A stretch of DNA of 64,000 nucleotides, taken from contig NC_012963.1 in the NCBI RefSeq assembly GCF_000027005.1, positions 1,550,001-1,614,000 on the forward strand, given 5' to 3'. Of this stretch, positions 49,806 to 59,598 are shown piece by piece. The notes beneath the pieces were generated by a model that worked only from the letters and a program-made list of their open reading frames with translations, was not told where the DNA came from and made no database searches. The translations under genes were made by a program, and so were the position numbers. The stretch is from Komagataella phaffii GS115. Lineage: Eukaryota; Ascomycota; Pichiomycetes; Pichiales; Pichiaceae. Position 1 is the first letter of the stretch. Each line of letters opens with the position of its first letter.

Positions 49806-52151
49806 TTATTTTAATGAGCTGGCTAACCTTCTCTCTTCATCATCGTCCAGCATAAGTAGCATCTTCACTACAGGAAAAAGCATAGCTCGTTGATCTTTGT
49901 GTTCCAAAAATCCTAGAAGGACGTTCTTAATATAGGCAACTTTATCTCTCTCATTTTCATCACTCCCCGCGCTCGTTGAACTTATAACTGAATTGTTTCT
50001 ACTTCTCGTATTGACTTCGTCCTTTTGATCTTTCAGCATTCTATATTGTTTAGATACAATCTTGAAATTTGAATGCAGTCTCTCGAACTTCAGCAACTGC
50101 TCTTCGTTAACCTTCTTGAGTAAGACGTTGGAATCTTGGTATTGTTTTAGTTGTTCTTCATATCCCTTTAGCGAGTTTCTGAGCTGTTCGATAATTCCAG
50201 ATTCAATATCAGATTGGTTTTCATCACTGTTTTCATTTGAAGCACCGTTTTTATTGTCAACATCCACTCTAGATGGGACGGATTTCAGATGTTCCAGCTC
50301 TAGCTTACATTGTTCTAGCTGCACTGACAATTCATTCTTGCCTTTCTTTAACTGGTCGATTGTTTTACTCAGCTTTCTTGCCTGGACAGAGCTTTCATGG
50401 CTAGTCGTCTCCTTTTCTTCTTCTAACCTATCAATTCTTGCTTTTAACTGTTTGATTCTTTCGTCACATTTGGACTCAGTATCAGCTAGCAGTTTACGTA
50501 TAGTATTCATTTCTCTGGAACGTTCCTGTAAAATTGAACTCGAAGAACTTAGTTCTTCATGTAGACTTTCAATCTTCAAAGAATATTCATTATTCATCAT
50601 TTTAAGTTCTTCGCATTGTCTTCTGATTGACTCGATTGTCTCGCTACTGTTCAGCTTTGAGGTGTTCATATCTTTTAGTTTATCTTTGTATTCGTTCAAT
50701 TCTTTTGTAAGTCTATTGTTCTCTGACTGACACTTGTTCAATTTTATGACTAACTCCGTGTAATCCTGCTTCCATTTCTCATTAGTATGGGAGATCAGTT
50801 TCTGATTCTCATCATAATTAGATTGCCTCTCTGTATTAAGATAAGTGATATGCTCTTCCAAACTTTTGATCTTTGAGCCTTTTTCAGCATTTAGATTTTC
50901 AAGGTTTGCAATCTCAAGCTTGAGTGATATCTCCTGCTTTTTGAATTTGTCTAGCTGCGCCACATTTTCTGCCAGTTTTTGGGAATTTTTGGCTTTTTCT
51001 TCGGCAATGATATTTTCACGGAGTAACTTAACATTCTCTTTCTCTTTCCCCAGGTCTTCTTGCAGGCTAGTTATCGTTTTCTGTAATTCATCTTTTTGAG
51101 AACGTACAAGAGATATTTCATCATCTAGTTCTAGTTGCTTTTGCTTATAATCCTCAATGCGCTGGGAGCTTGCTTCTAGCTCCCTTTTCAAAGTCTGCAA
51201 CTCCTCTTCCATTTCTGCAGTTCCAGTTCTCTGCGATTCCTCTTGTTGTTCAGTCTCGGAATTTTTCTGTTCCAAATCTTTCAATTTCAGCCTGAAACTT
51301 TCCTTGTCTTTTTCCAATTCATCTCGTTTGGAGAGGACTAAAGATAATTCATCCGATAGTGTCGAATACTTAGATTCATAATTCTGAACGGCTTGAGCTT
51401 TCTCCTTGACTTCTTGTTTCAGCTTTTCAAGCTCGGTCAAGCTTTGACTCAATGTTTCATTCTCATGTTCAAGATTTTCCTTTTCCTCGGTAACGAGTTT
51501 CAATTCATTCTTGAGGTCAACTCTATCGTCGTTGTAATCCTTTTCAATCTCAGCAAGCTTCAACTTTGAGGATTCCAGTTCCCTTTCAAGAGCGTGCTGT
51601 TTTTTTTCATCAACAGCAGAGACCTGTGAAAGCTTGTCTTTAGCCACTACAAGATCGTCTCCGACGTCACGCAGCATATCTTTCAAGTTTTCAATCTCTT
51701 CATTCAACATCGTAATAGTGGTTGACTGCTCTATTAGTTTCAGCTGATTATCCTTTGAATCATCTGTACCGCTTTCACCCTTCCGTTCGATAAGATCATC
51801 GTCAGCACCATTTTGGTCATGGGACTTTTTTTCACCGTTCCGCTCTAAGTTACGGTTTCCTTCATTGGTCTTCTTACTTGGTCCTGGGTTCTTTTGAATG
51901 AGCAACAACTGAGCTTTTAGCTCATCTCTTTCTCTGGTGACTTGCCTGAGTTCTTCAGATAAAGGTGCTTCAATGTTCTTGTTGGATTCAACTTTAGTTT
52001 TAACCTCAAAGTTCTGGGGCGTGATGCTAGCCTTTGCAGAATTTTCTTTTTCTCTATCCAACTGCATCCTTAGCTCATCTCTCTCTTTAGAGAGCTTATC
52101 CACTTCGAAAGTTAAAGAACTCTTGAGATTCCAATTGCTGTTGTAGCTCAT
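49806..52151 (-). CDS. IMH1: Golgin Imh1, C-terminal part with GRIP domain (separate frame)
   Basis: This 781-codon frame is coiled coil almost throughout and ends in a GRIP domain: DKVAYIKNVLLGFLEHKDQR, then PVVKMLLMLDDDEERRLASS. The GRIP domain binds Arl1-GTP and places Imh1 on late-Golgi membranes. The ATG at 52151 is probably accidental. The true reading seems to come from the N-terminal frame 52096-53292 by a one-base shift near 52122-52128, where LESQ in one frame is followed by SSLTFEVDKL in the other and the heptads continue. See the companion entry and findings. Confidence 0.85.
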   Translation of the reverse strand: MSYNSNWNLKSSLTFEVDKLSKERDELRMQLDREKENSAKASITPQNFEVKTKVESNKNIEAPLSEELRQVTRERDELKAQLLLIQKNPGPSKKTNEGNRNLERNGEKKSHDQNGADDDLIERKGESGTDDSKDNQLKLIEQSTTITMLNEEIENLKDMLRDVGDDLVVAKDKLSQVSAVDEKKQHALERELESSKLKLAEIEKDYNDDRVDLKNELKLVTEEKENLEHENETLSQSLTELEKLKQEVKEKAQAVQNYESKYSTLSDELSLVLSKRDELEKDKESFRLKLKDLEQKNSETEQQEESQRTGTAEMEEELQTLKRELEASSQRIEDYKQKQLELDDEISLVRSQKDELQKTITSLQEDLGKEKENVKLLRENIIAEEKAKNSQKLAENVAQLDKFKKQEISLKLEIANLENLNAEKGSKIKSLEEHITYLNTERQSNYDENQKLISHTNEKWKQDYTELVIKLNKCQSENNRLTKELNEYKDKLKDMNTSKLNSSETIESIRRQCEELKMMNNEYSLKIESLHEELSSSSSILQERSREMNTIRKLLADTESKCDERIKQLKARIDRLEEEKETTSHESSVQARKLSKTIDQLKKGKNELSVQLEQCKLELEHLKSVPSRVDVDNKNGASNENSDENQSDIESGIIEQLRNSLKGYEEQLKQYQDSNVLLKKVNEEQLLKFERLHSNFKIVSKQYRMLKDQKDEVNTRSRNNSVISSTSAGSDENERDKVAYIKNVLLGFLEHKDQRAMLFPVVKMLLMLDDDEERRLASSLK

Positions 52152-53292
52152 TTCTTTCTTTAATTACGGATTCCAGTTTACTAAGCGATGACTTAATCTC
52201 AGAATTGTACTGACTCTTGAGCTCATTTTTTTCTTGCTCAATTTCTATCTGTGACTTTTCTCCTATTGTTAGTTGAGAATTCAAACGATCCCGTTCTTGA
52301 GAAAGTTGGTCTAATTCTTCCTGGAAGGAAGTTGTTTGCGCTTCTAACTTTGCTTTAAGGCCATCTCGCTCATCTGCTACACCCTCTAATGATAACTTTG
52401 CCGACTTTTCAGACTCCAACTTCAAGTTTAGATTTTCAATCTCCTCAGTTCTCAATGCAAGAGCGTTCTTTGCTTCTTCTAACTCAGACTTGTATTCCTC
52501 CAAAAGTTCTTGATTTTTATTAGATTTGACTTCTTCTAGAATGATATCTCTTTCTCTTGTTGACTCGTCACGTTCCTTGGTTGCCTCATCACGCTCCGTA
52601 ACAATCTCTTCCCTTTCCTTTTTCAAATTTTCTAGCTCACTCACAACTCGTTCAAGATCCACACTAAGTTGATCGGCTTTCATCGCAGATTCTTCTGCTA
52701 AAGCAGACTTGGCTTTCATCTCACCTTGAACAGCCTTCAATTTCTCTTTCATTTCTGTCACTTCGTTTTTTAGGCCATTCAACTCGCCAGTTTTGGCTCT
52801 CAATTCTTCATCCATTAATTTAGCCTTTTGGGTCATATTGCTGATAAAGTCTTTGAATTGTTCAATTTCTCCAATTGTCTGCAAAGGAGTGACTTCTTGT
52901 AAAGTTGATTCAAAAGCATGAACTATTTCAGATTTGGCCTTCTCAGTTTTGTAAGCGTCCAACAACAACGGATATTTCTGCTCATATTTCGCAAACTTTT
53001 TCAAGCGGGCCCTAATCTCCATAGGCAGATCATTGAAGTGTATATTTGTGTTTGGAACCACTTGGCCCTTTGACTCAGTAGCATCTGTTTCGGTTTCAGC
53101 GCCTTCATTCACCTCATGACCCGGTTGTTGTAGAGCTTCAGGATCGGGAGTTTTGATGTTAAGGAACTTTGTATCCCTCTCCGAATCCCTGCTTTTCTTT
53201 AGTTGGTTCCTTCTAGAGGCAGCAACCTCCTCATTAATCCTAGAGAGCTCTTCGCCTAAATTCTGGGATAACTGGGAAAGTTTTGAGAACAT
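52096..53292 (-). CDS. IMH1: Golgin Imh1, N-terminal part (frameshifted from the GRIP part)
   Basis: This 398-codon frame starts with MFSKLSQLSQNLGEELSRI. It continues with EIRARLKKFAKYEQKYPLLL (about 90-110), a block typical of the Imh1 N-terminus, then coiled coil. It stops shortly after the overlap with the next frame, ending in a non-coiled FFNFRSG. Without a +1 shift the product would lack the GRIP domain and could not reach the Golgi through Arl1. A single extra base here relative to an intact gene (about 1,165 residues in total) would explain both frames. There is no homopolymer at the junction. Confidence 0.82.
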   Translation of the reverse strand: MFSKLSQLSQNLGEELSRINEEVAASRRNQLKKSRDSERDTKFLNIKTPDPEALQQPGHEVNEGAETETDATESKGQVVPNTNIHFNDLPMEIRARLKKFAKYEQKYPLLLDAYKTEKAKSEIVHAFESTLQEVTPLQTIGEIEQFKDFISNMTQKAKLMDEELRAKTGELNGLKNEVTEMKEKLKAVQGEMKAKSALAEESAMKADQLSVDLERVVSELENLKKEREEIVTERDEATKERDESTRERDIILEEVKSNKNQELLEEYKSELEEAKNALALRTEEIENLNLKLESEKSAKLSLEGVADERDGLKAKLEAQTTSFQEELDQLSQERDRLNSQLTIGEKSQIEIEQEKNELKSQYNSEIKSSLSKLESVIKERNELQQQLESQEFFNFRSG

Positions 53293-53487
53293 CTACCTTC
53301 AAAAGAATTGATTCTACAAGTGATTGGGTTCTGATTTTATCGGTTTACTACTAGCGCGCGTGGAAGGTAGGGGGGATTTGTACTTGCAATGTGTCTCCCA
53401 TACATAATGCTGGATGCTGGATGCTAAATGTCGGATATTCAAGGATGCAGTCGGGGGAGGGGGGTTTTATGTCTATTAACATTAAAG

Positions 53488-54741
53488 CTACATGAACTCT
53501 GCTTCAGGATGATAGTATACGGGACAAGACCAATAAGCTCTGCGAATATCATCCCACACTGAGTCACCTGTGTCAGTAGGTTTATTCAAGGTTTCCTTGG
53601 GGGGGACTAACTCCTTGAACGAAACCTTTAAGCCGTAATTGTTTAGGTCAAGTTCCACTAATTTTCTGTAAACATCATAAACAACTCGTCTGTCAGCGCC
53701 AAGCCCATTGAAAAATGAAAACACACCTTCAGGCTTGAGCAGCCCAACTACTAAATCGAAGAGATCTAGCATATCTTCATAATGCTCACTATATGTATCG
53801 TAGTAGATTCCGTCAAAAAAAACTCCTTTTGATAATAACTCGGATACTTGGTCTTGCCATTTTCCGCTCAAAACCACGACATTTTCCTTGTTCATCCATC
53901 CTTCTTCTTTCATTTTGGCTAAGACATCCGGATGTGCCTCACATATGTAGTGTTTTCTCGGCTTTTTCTTTTGAATCATTGCATCAATAATTCCCATGCC
54001 AAAGCCAATATTCAAGACGCAGTGGTCGTTGTCTGGTTGTTGGTTTTTAAACATGCTGTCACAACCTGCCTGCATCAAGGTTTCTTCCCATGACATCATC
54101 ACACCATCTCCGCGTTCTTTAGTCACAAGTGCTCCATCCTTGTACTCAAGCTTAGTCTTCAAATAGGTGGACGTTGTATTCGAAGGATCATCTCGTAGCT
54201 GCTGCCTTATCTCTTGAATAGCATTATCCTCATCGTCATCTGCTTTTGTGTTTACGGATTGCCCATTATCTGCTTCCTCCCCTATAGTCTCCTCATTGAT
54301 GTTCACACTTTCATCTTCAATAAACTCTATATTATCTTCGACCTTTCGCAGTAGTATTTCTGCTCTTACTCCAGCATTTACAATGGTGTTCCAGTATTCC
54401 GATCCATGAAAGCCTCTCTTATCAAGGATACAACCTGGAGTTTGATCATCCTTATCAATCAGGGACCAACCGGCTCCCCAAAGTAAGAGCTCGTTTAACA
54501 TTTCTAAAATAATGGCTTCTTCATCTTCCGTGGCATCTTGAGGAATGTGAGATGCTATTATGTGTAGAGGTGTTGTGGTGGAACTAAGTTCTTTATCTTC
54601 AATGTCATTCTCAACATGGTAGGCTTCCTCAAGAGTGTATGTAGCCGGAATTCCTTCTTTCAAGTAGTTCTTTAACTTGAATACATAGTCATGATTTATG
54701 GGCCTATCTACAAAACGACAGACCTCGTGTAGCTCACTCAT
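53488..54741 (-). CDS. RMT2: Protein arginine N-methyltransferase 2 (delta-N methylation)
   Basis: This is a 417-residue enzyme. The N-terminal third has ankyrin-like units (TPLHIIASHIPQDATEDEEA, then LLLWGAGWSLID), followed by an acidic linker (about 145-180). The methyltransferase core shows motif I VLNIGFGMGIIDAM, the acidic SAM ribose contact in YICEAHPDV, and FDGIYYDTYSEHYEDM, which is characteristic of Rmt2. Rmt2 methylates the delta nitrogen of an arginine in ribosomal protein L12. The ATG is at 54741. The gene lies between IMH1 and CDC25, all on the minus strand. Confidence 0.93.
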   Translation of the reverse strand: MSELHEVCRFVDRPINHDYVFKLKNYLKEGIPATYTLEEAYHVENDIEDKELSSTTTPLHIIASHIPQDATEDEEAIILEMLNELLLWGAGWSLIDKDDQTPGCILDKRGFHGSEYWNTIVNAGVRAEILLRKVEDNIEFIEDESVNINEETIGEEADNGQSVNTKADDDEDNAIQEIRQQLRDDPSNTTSTYLKTKLEYKDGALVTKERGDGVMMSWEETLMQAGCDSMFKNQQPDNDHCVLNIGFGMGIIDAMIQKKKPRKHYICEAHPDVLAKMKEEGWMNKENVVVLSGKWQDQVSELLSKGVFFDGIYYDTYSEHYEDMLDLFDLVVGLLKPEGVFSFFNGLGADRRVVYDVYRKLVELDLNNYGLKVSFKELVPPKETLNKPTDTGDSVWDDIRRAYWSCPVYYHPEAEFM

Positions 54742-54934
54742 TCGACTGGTGCTTGTTGATAGGAGATGGGAAAAGCAAATGCCTAAAAAATCTTTTTTTC
54801 ATTCAGATACTTCTAAACGCGACCTTGCAAAACTCAGGTCAATCACGGTCCAATCTCCTACCAGTAAACTACTCAGCATAATTACATGGATTATACTCAT
54901 AGCAATGAAGTACCTAGAACTATACCTAATTACA

Positions 54935-57900
54935 TTAGTTAGACTTATTCATCACCTGCGACACTGTAAGTCGTGGCTCAATCTGCAAACTTAATTCGTA
55001 CAACTCGTCCTCTGTAGGACAATTTTCACTCAACCTTTCAATCAAATCTTGAATCTCTTTGACCTCTTGGAAGTTGGGGGGGATTTGAGTAAATTTTTGC
55101 GCATCAGTTACCAAAGTAGCAATACGGTACCGTTTTTCAAAGTTGATGAGTTTCTTGTCCAATTTGTTTGTTTTCACATTCTTCAAATAATCGCTGTTAC
55201 CGTCAGCCATAAACCGAAGATCTGAAAGAAAGACACCCAAGAACGGGACACATGGCTCACTAGAAACATTCATGAGAATACTTCTGTATTCTCCGTAATT
55301 CCTCTCGATAGACATTAAAGCGTCAATGCTCTGATAAATACTAATTTCCTGCTCCGGTACAAGCTTCCATGTTTTCTTCAACCTAGATATCTTAGTTGAT
55401 CCCAATGCAGAAATAATCGCAGTCATAGTAGAGAAGTTTCGCATTGAGCGACATTCATTAGCCACTCTGATAAAGTATCCAATATACTCTGCACGCTTCT
55501 TGATATCATTTTTCTTTCTAAGGATCATATACGACGTGAAATGTGTCAGTCGGTTACAGTCGTTAATAAATTTGGTGATATTCGGGGATGAACCAATGGA
55601 TCCATATTTTTTAGCGTTCCAGCATCGAGATAGCAGCTCCATCTGATTGATTTTGGCAAAGTATCGGTATTGCATGATCGTTAATTGTCTAGCAACCTCT
55701 CTTGAGTGAATCTCTTTGAGTTTTAACTTCCTAATTGAGGAAGATTTCGGCAGGATTGGTGGAGGTGGAGGGTTATCGGTGTGTATTATTGGTAAATGTG
55801 AATTGTTAGTTGGTTCGTCTGGACCTGCATCTATGCTGAGTTTTGCTACTTTCTTAACCAATTCTTTAATAGTTTGGCCTTCCTTAAAAAAAGAGGTCCT
55901 AGCTAAGGATGTAGCAAACTGGTCCAAAATTCTCATTAATTTGGGCGAATAATAATGCACATTCCAATAATCACGTAATAGGGGTATTATAATCTTCAAA
56001 ACCATTTCTTGTGTCGGTCTCAATTTTCGATCTAACCAGAGCCTATACTCATCATAACTTAAACCTTCTGGTGCTTTTAGATTAAACCGTTGAATAAGCT
56101 TGCTTACAAACTCAACCTCCCTGAACATAGACTTAAATGTTAAAAGGAAGGTATGTCTGATCATAACATCCTCGTTGGCAGAACTAGTTAAATAATCAAG
56201 GAGTCCATCCTTCGAGCCGCCCTTCAATGTCTTATTACTATTATAGATGAGTTCCTTCTCTCTGGTAGAAGAGCTCAAAAACCATGGCTCAAACTCAGAT
56301 CCTGGTACATGAATATCCCATCCTTCCAAAACTTCCTCAGTGCTACTTGCTTGGGACATCTGGTTATTTCCAATATTGGATCCACTATCGTTCAAAGTAG
56401 GAAGGAAATTCAAACCATCAATCATAGACCTTGCCGTATAGTTAAGTAAAATTTGCTTTTCCTCCAAAAGCTGAGAACAAAGCTCAATTATTATCATTAG
56501 TCTGTTCTGAATATTACCTATAGTAATTGGCATTTTCCTCAATGGATCAAAATGAATAGAAGTAGATGACGCAAAGATCTCTCTATCTTTGATTCTTTTT
56601 GCAAGTCTAGCAGCCAATCTGGTTGTCAAATCAGGTGAGTCAAGTAAAGTTTCTAAGTCATCTTCTCTCAGTGCCAGAAACGACTCGGTGTCATCAAGAG
56701 TTAAAGACTGTACATCAAGGACAATATCACTGAAAAGATTAAACAAAATTTGTTTAGAATCATAGAATTCTGTCACAAGCCCAAATGAAGCCTTAAAAAA
56801 CGTTTCACAAACTAAAAACGCTTCACTCGTCGAGGTTTGGTCATGACTATCAGCATCCCGAGTGCCATTATCTTCAAATCTCGAGCTGTCGCCATTTTTT
56901 GGGACTCTCTTAGCCTGAGTATAATCATTATCCCCTTGACTGCTTTGATCCGCATCTTTGCTCCTCTTCAAGGTTCTTAAAGTATCTCCAAAAGTTCTCT
57001 TCAACTCCTTGAATAATGAGAAATCTAGCTCGTCCAGGTAATTGAGGAATTTTGACATCAACGGAATGAGACTATGAGCAATTGTAGCAACGTCAACAGT
57101 AATATCATAATAATGTTTGTAACGACTACAATTCGGAGGCGTTTCAGATTTTAGGCTCCTCAGGATGTCTTGGAAAATAAAGTTCAAATCCTTTGAGATC
57201 ATTTCCAAATCGATAGCTGTCCTTTCATTCAGAGGTCTTGTATGTTTTGTACGCAGTGCTCTCAGGACATTGGGTGTAGAATCGGACGTATTGGAGGTAA
57301 CCGATGAGCCAGGAGATGAATCTAATTCCTCCTGGAAAATGTTTGGAGGGGGATCCACAAAATAAACAGACCAGTTAGCTGCCTCAAACCCATTTTGAAA
57401 AAACCTTGGATATATTTGTGGTAGAAAAGTTGCGTCTGAAATCTGTCTCAAAATCTGAATGGTGTCCTTCACTCGCTCAGATAAAATAGCACGGTTCACT
57501 TCAGCTTTTCGCAGATATAGGCTTGGCTCAAATTTGAGGGTAGAGCCCGTCGTATGTTTTTCATTCAATCTGTCAATAATCTCATGTGCATATTCCGAAT
57601 TGCTTTTCTCTAAATTATCGGTCAGGGAGGTCTTATTCACCATGTCTTTCAAATTGCCCATATAGTTTGGAGAATCCTCAAAGGCTGAAAAATGAAGATT
57701 TCCATTGACAGTCAATTGGGTCAACATGCTGGTGATCTTCTTCAGTTTGAATGAGACATTCTTTAAAGAATCTGTCTTTGCAATCTTGCTTTGTTTGAGC
57801 CTCGTGATCAGCTGCAACAACGTCACCAGTAAGCTAGTACGCATCAAATTGATTGTGAACTCTTTTTTGGACCCTTGTAATAGACTATCAATTGTTGCCT

Positions 57901-58849
57901 CGGAAGCAGATGTAAATGCTGCCAAAAACTGATCCCAGGTTTTTATATCAGTTGGATTAGAATAGAAATATCCAGGTAGATTGAGTAAGCCTGAATCAGG
58001 TTTCACAAACTGGACAGAACGCTTCTTTTGCCTGAATTGAAAACTCGAATTGGAATTAGTCAGGGAATCTTGTCTAGCTGCAAAGTCATGCGTCTGGTGA
58101 TAGGCAGGTCCTCTCGATGAGCCATCATATTCCACAGGTTCGATGACGTTTGATGAAGTCTTGTATGGTAGTGCAACTTCTCCGACTGGTCCTTGATGTG
58201 TCATCGGAAGCTCAGAACAACATATATCCAATACTTCAGAGTAATAAAGGAGCACGTTCTTGGCGTTGAATACAGGCATCCAAGTCAGCGTCTCGTTGGT
58301 AGGATGGTCTTCAAGATATGATTCCAATTCAGCCAGATTGAACACTTTCGAACCCGAATGGTTACTTGAAGCATCCCTACTATTCTCTGATACTATGGAG
58401 GGTCTCTTGGGTCCTTGAGTATTATTGCTGGAGACTGCCTCCAGACTGTTGGACGAAACAAAACTTACCGTACTGCTATGCCTCGATTTGTTGCCTTTGT
58501 TTTCAAAGTCATCAATGTTTTTCAAAATTGACTTCGGCAAGTTTATATGTGGTTTATTAGTAGCTGTCATTAGATTGTTACTAACTCGATTAGTGTTTGC
58601 ATCAACTGAAGGAAGAGAAGACTTGACGTGATTGGACGGGAACCAGCCCCTGATAATCTTAGAATCTTCCATGACCATCAATCCATCCCACCATCCAGAT
58701 GGCAGCTTGTTGAGGACATGCACTACCTGGCCTTCAACCAGTGAAAGAGTATTATTGCTGTTACTGGGGAAACTCTTTTGAACAACCACGACATCAATCG
58801 GTTTGATTAAGCGTGGGAACTGAGCATCTGGTGCAATCTCGTCGTACAT
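54935..58849 (-). CDS. CDC25: Ras guanine-nucleotide exchange factor Cdc25
   Basis: This is a 1304-residue protein. An N-terminal SH3 domain (about 17-78) includes VVQKSFPSNSNNTLSLVEGQ, then GWWDGLM and GWFPSNHV. A long low-complexity and helical middle part follows. The RasGEF-N module starts near residue 865 (NKTLKGGSKDGLLDYLTSS). The catalytic CDC25 domain spans about 1050-1290 and contains ARQLTIMQYRYFAKINQMEL, then FVSEPCVPFLG-type and PNFQEVKEIQDLI elements. Cdc25 activates Ras and so adenylate cyclase/PKA in response to glucose. Length and order match fungal Cdc25 (about 1,200-1,600). Confidence 0.94.
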   Translation of the reverse strand: MYDEIAPDAQFPRLIKPIDVVVVQKSFPSNSNNTLSLVEGQVVHVLNKLPSGWWDGLMVMEDSKIIRGWFPSNHVKSSLPSVDANTNRVSNNLMTATNKPHINLPKSILKNIDDFENKGNKSRHSSTVSFVSSNSLEAVSSNNTQGPKRPSIVSENSRDASSNHSGSKVFNLAELESYLEDHPTNETLTWMPVFNAKNVLLYYSEVLDICCSELPMTHQGPVGEVALPYKTSSNVIEPVEYDGSSRGPAYHQTHDFAARQDSLTNSNSSFQFRQKKRSVQFVKPDSGLLNLPGYFYSNPTDIKTWDQFLAAFTSASEATIDSLLQGSKKEFTINLMRTSLLVTLLQLITRLKQSKIAKTDSLKNVSFKLKKITSMLTQLTVNGNLHFSAFEDSPNYMGNLKDMVNKTSLTDNLEKSNSEYAHEIIDRLNEKHTTGSTLKFEPSLYLRKAEVNRAILSERVKDTIQILRQISDATFLPQIYPRFFQNGFEAANWSVYFVDPPPNIFQEELDSSPGSSVTSNTSDSTPNVLRALRTKHTRPLNERTAIDLEMISKDLNFIFQDILRSLKSETPPNCSRYKHYYDITVDVATIAHSLIPLMSKFLNYLDELDFSLFKELKRTFGDTLRTLKRSKDADQSSQGDNDYTQAKRVPKNGDSSRFEDNGTRDADSHDQTSTSEAFLVCETFFKASFGLVTEFYDSKQILFNLFSDIVLDVQSLTLDDTESFLALREDDLETLLDSPDLTTRLAARLAKRIKDREIFASSTSIHFDPLRKMPITIGNIQNRLMIIIELCSQLLEEKQILLNYTARSMIDGLNFLPTLNDSGSNIGNNQMSQASSTEEVLEGWDIHVPGSEFEPWFLSSSTREKELIYNSNKTLKGGSKDGLLDYLTSSANEDVMIRHTFLLTFKSMFREVEFVSKLIQRFNLKAPEGLSYDEYRLWLDRKLRPTQEMVLKIIIPLLRDYWNVHYYSPKLMRILDQFATSLARTSFFKEGQTIKELVKKVAKLSIDAGPDEPTNNSHLPIIHTDNPPPPPILPKSSSIRKLKLKEIHSREVARQLTIMQYRYFAKINQMELLSRCWNAKKYGSIGSSPNITKFINDCNRLTHFTSYMILRKKNDIKKRAEYIGYFIRVANECRSMRNFSTMTAIISALGSTKISRLKKTWKLVPEQEISIYQSIDALMSIERNYGEYRSILMNVSSEPCVPFLGVFLSDLRFMADGNSDYLKNVKTNKLDKKLINFEKRYRIATLVTDAQKFTQIPPNFQEVKEIQDLIERLSENCPTEDELYELSLQIEPRLTVSQVMNKSN

Positions 58850-59001
58850 AGCCGAGATTGAAGTAATTGCTGGCAGTATATATTTTAGCTGATGGTATAG
58901 GTGAACAATTAAGTTTGAGGTAACAATAGGTTCGCATAAAATCCACTACGGGCGATTAATAACGTAATCAATCAGACTCACTTCATTTGAGGAAAATAAC
59001 T

Positions 59002-59012
59002 AAAAAAAAAAA
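59002..59012 (-). terminator. Pol III terminator of tRNA-Glu
   Basis: Eleven A on the plus strand, that is T11 on the transcribed minus sense, begin two nucleotides after the tRNA 3' end. Confidence 0.85.
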
Positions 59013-59013
59013 T

Positions 59014-59085
59014 CTCCGATGCCGGGAGTCGAACCCGGGTCTGCCCGGTGAAAGCGGACCGTGCTAGCCGTTACACTACATCGGA
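59014..59085 (-). tRNA. tRNA-Glu (anticodon TTC)
   Basis: This is a 72-nt cloverleaf on the minus strand. The acceptor strands TCCGATG (59085-59079) and CATCGGA (59021-59015) pair, with discriminator G at 59014. The anticodon loop CTTTCAC gives TTC. The T-loop carries GGTTCGACTCC. No intron. It sits between CDC25 and RRP6. Confidence 0.96.
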
Positions 59086-59598
59086 AGCCAACGTGTTGGA
59101 AGGTGCTGACTATAATAAGTGGTAAGTTTTGGGGTTTCATCATTAGTTAACAATTCAACTATTAACCGCACAAATTACCTACTTCTCTAACTTTTGTACA
59201 AAAAAAAGTAGCAGAAACTGTATGTAATTTTCCTTAACTAGAAAGAAATGTTCTGGACACCCATAAAGTATTCTTCAAATCTTTGGTGAATTTCAGAGTA
59301 CTACAGATCCGAATTACCTAATCAACAATTTAAGCTACAATTGAGCAGATTCAACATCTTTACTTTTCTGCTCATGTCTCCCCAAGTGAAAAGAGGAAAA
59401 TAAAGATAAATAACTAGTAGCTCAATGTGGTCAAAGCATCCTAAACCGGAAATATTTACTGTTTTATAATCTGTCACAATGAGAGGCGTTTTTTACTCAA
59501 GCTCACATCTTCTGCCCATCATCTATCAAATTGCATATGCTCGAAACTGTGAAGTTATTTTTTTCTTCTCTCTAAACGTTTAAGCCAATCTCTTTCAA
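59086..59598. other. Intergenic between tRNA-Glu and RRP6
   Basis: This 513-bp stretch holds the RRP6 promoter. The sequence just upstream of the ATG is pyrimidine-rich (TTTTTTCTTCTCTC). No further gene is seen. Confidence 0.5.

Noticed and set aside
50062..50730. 222-codon plus-strand ORF
   Set aside because: It is the antisense shadow of the IMH1 coiled coil; Ser/Phe/Leu-rich composition is typical of antisense to Glu/Lys-rich coding.
53409..53464. Short TGGATGC repeats and a G5-A-G6 tract upstream of IMH1
   Set aside because: Too short to be a repeat array, and no structure or gene is associated with it.
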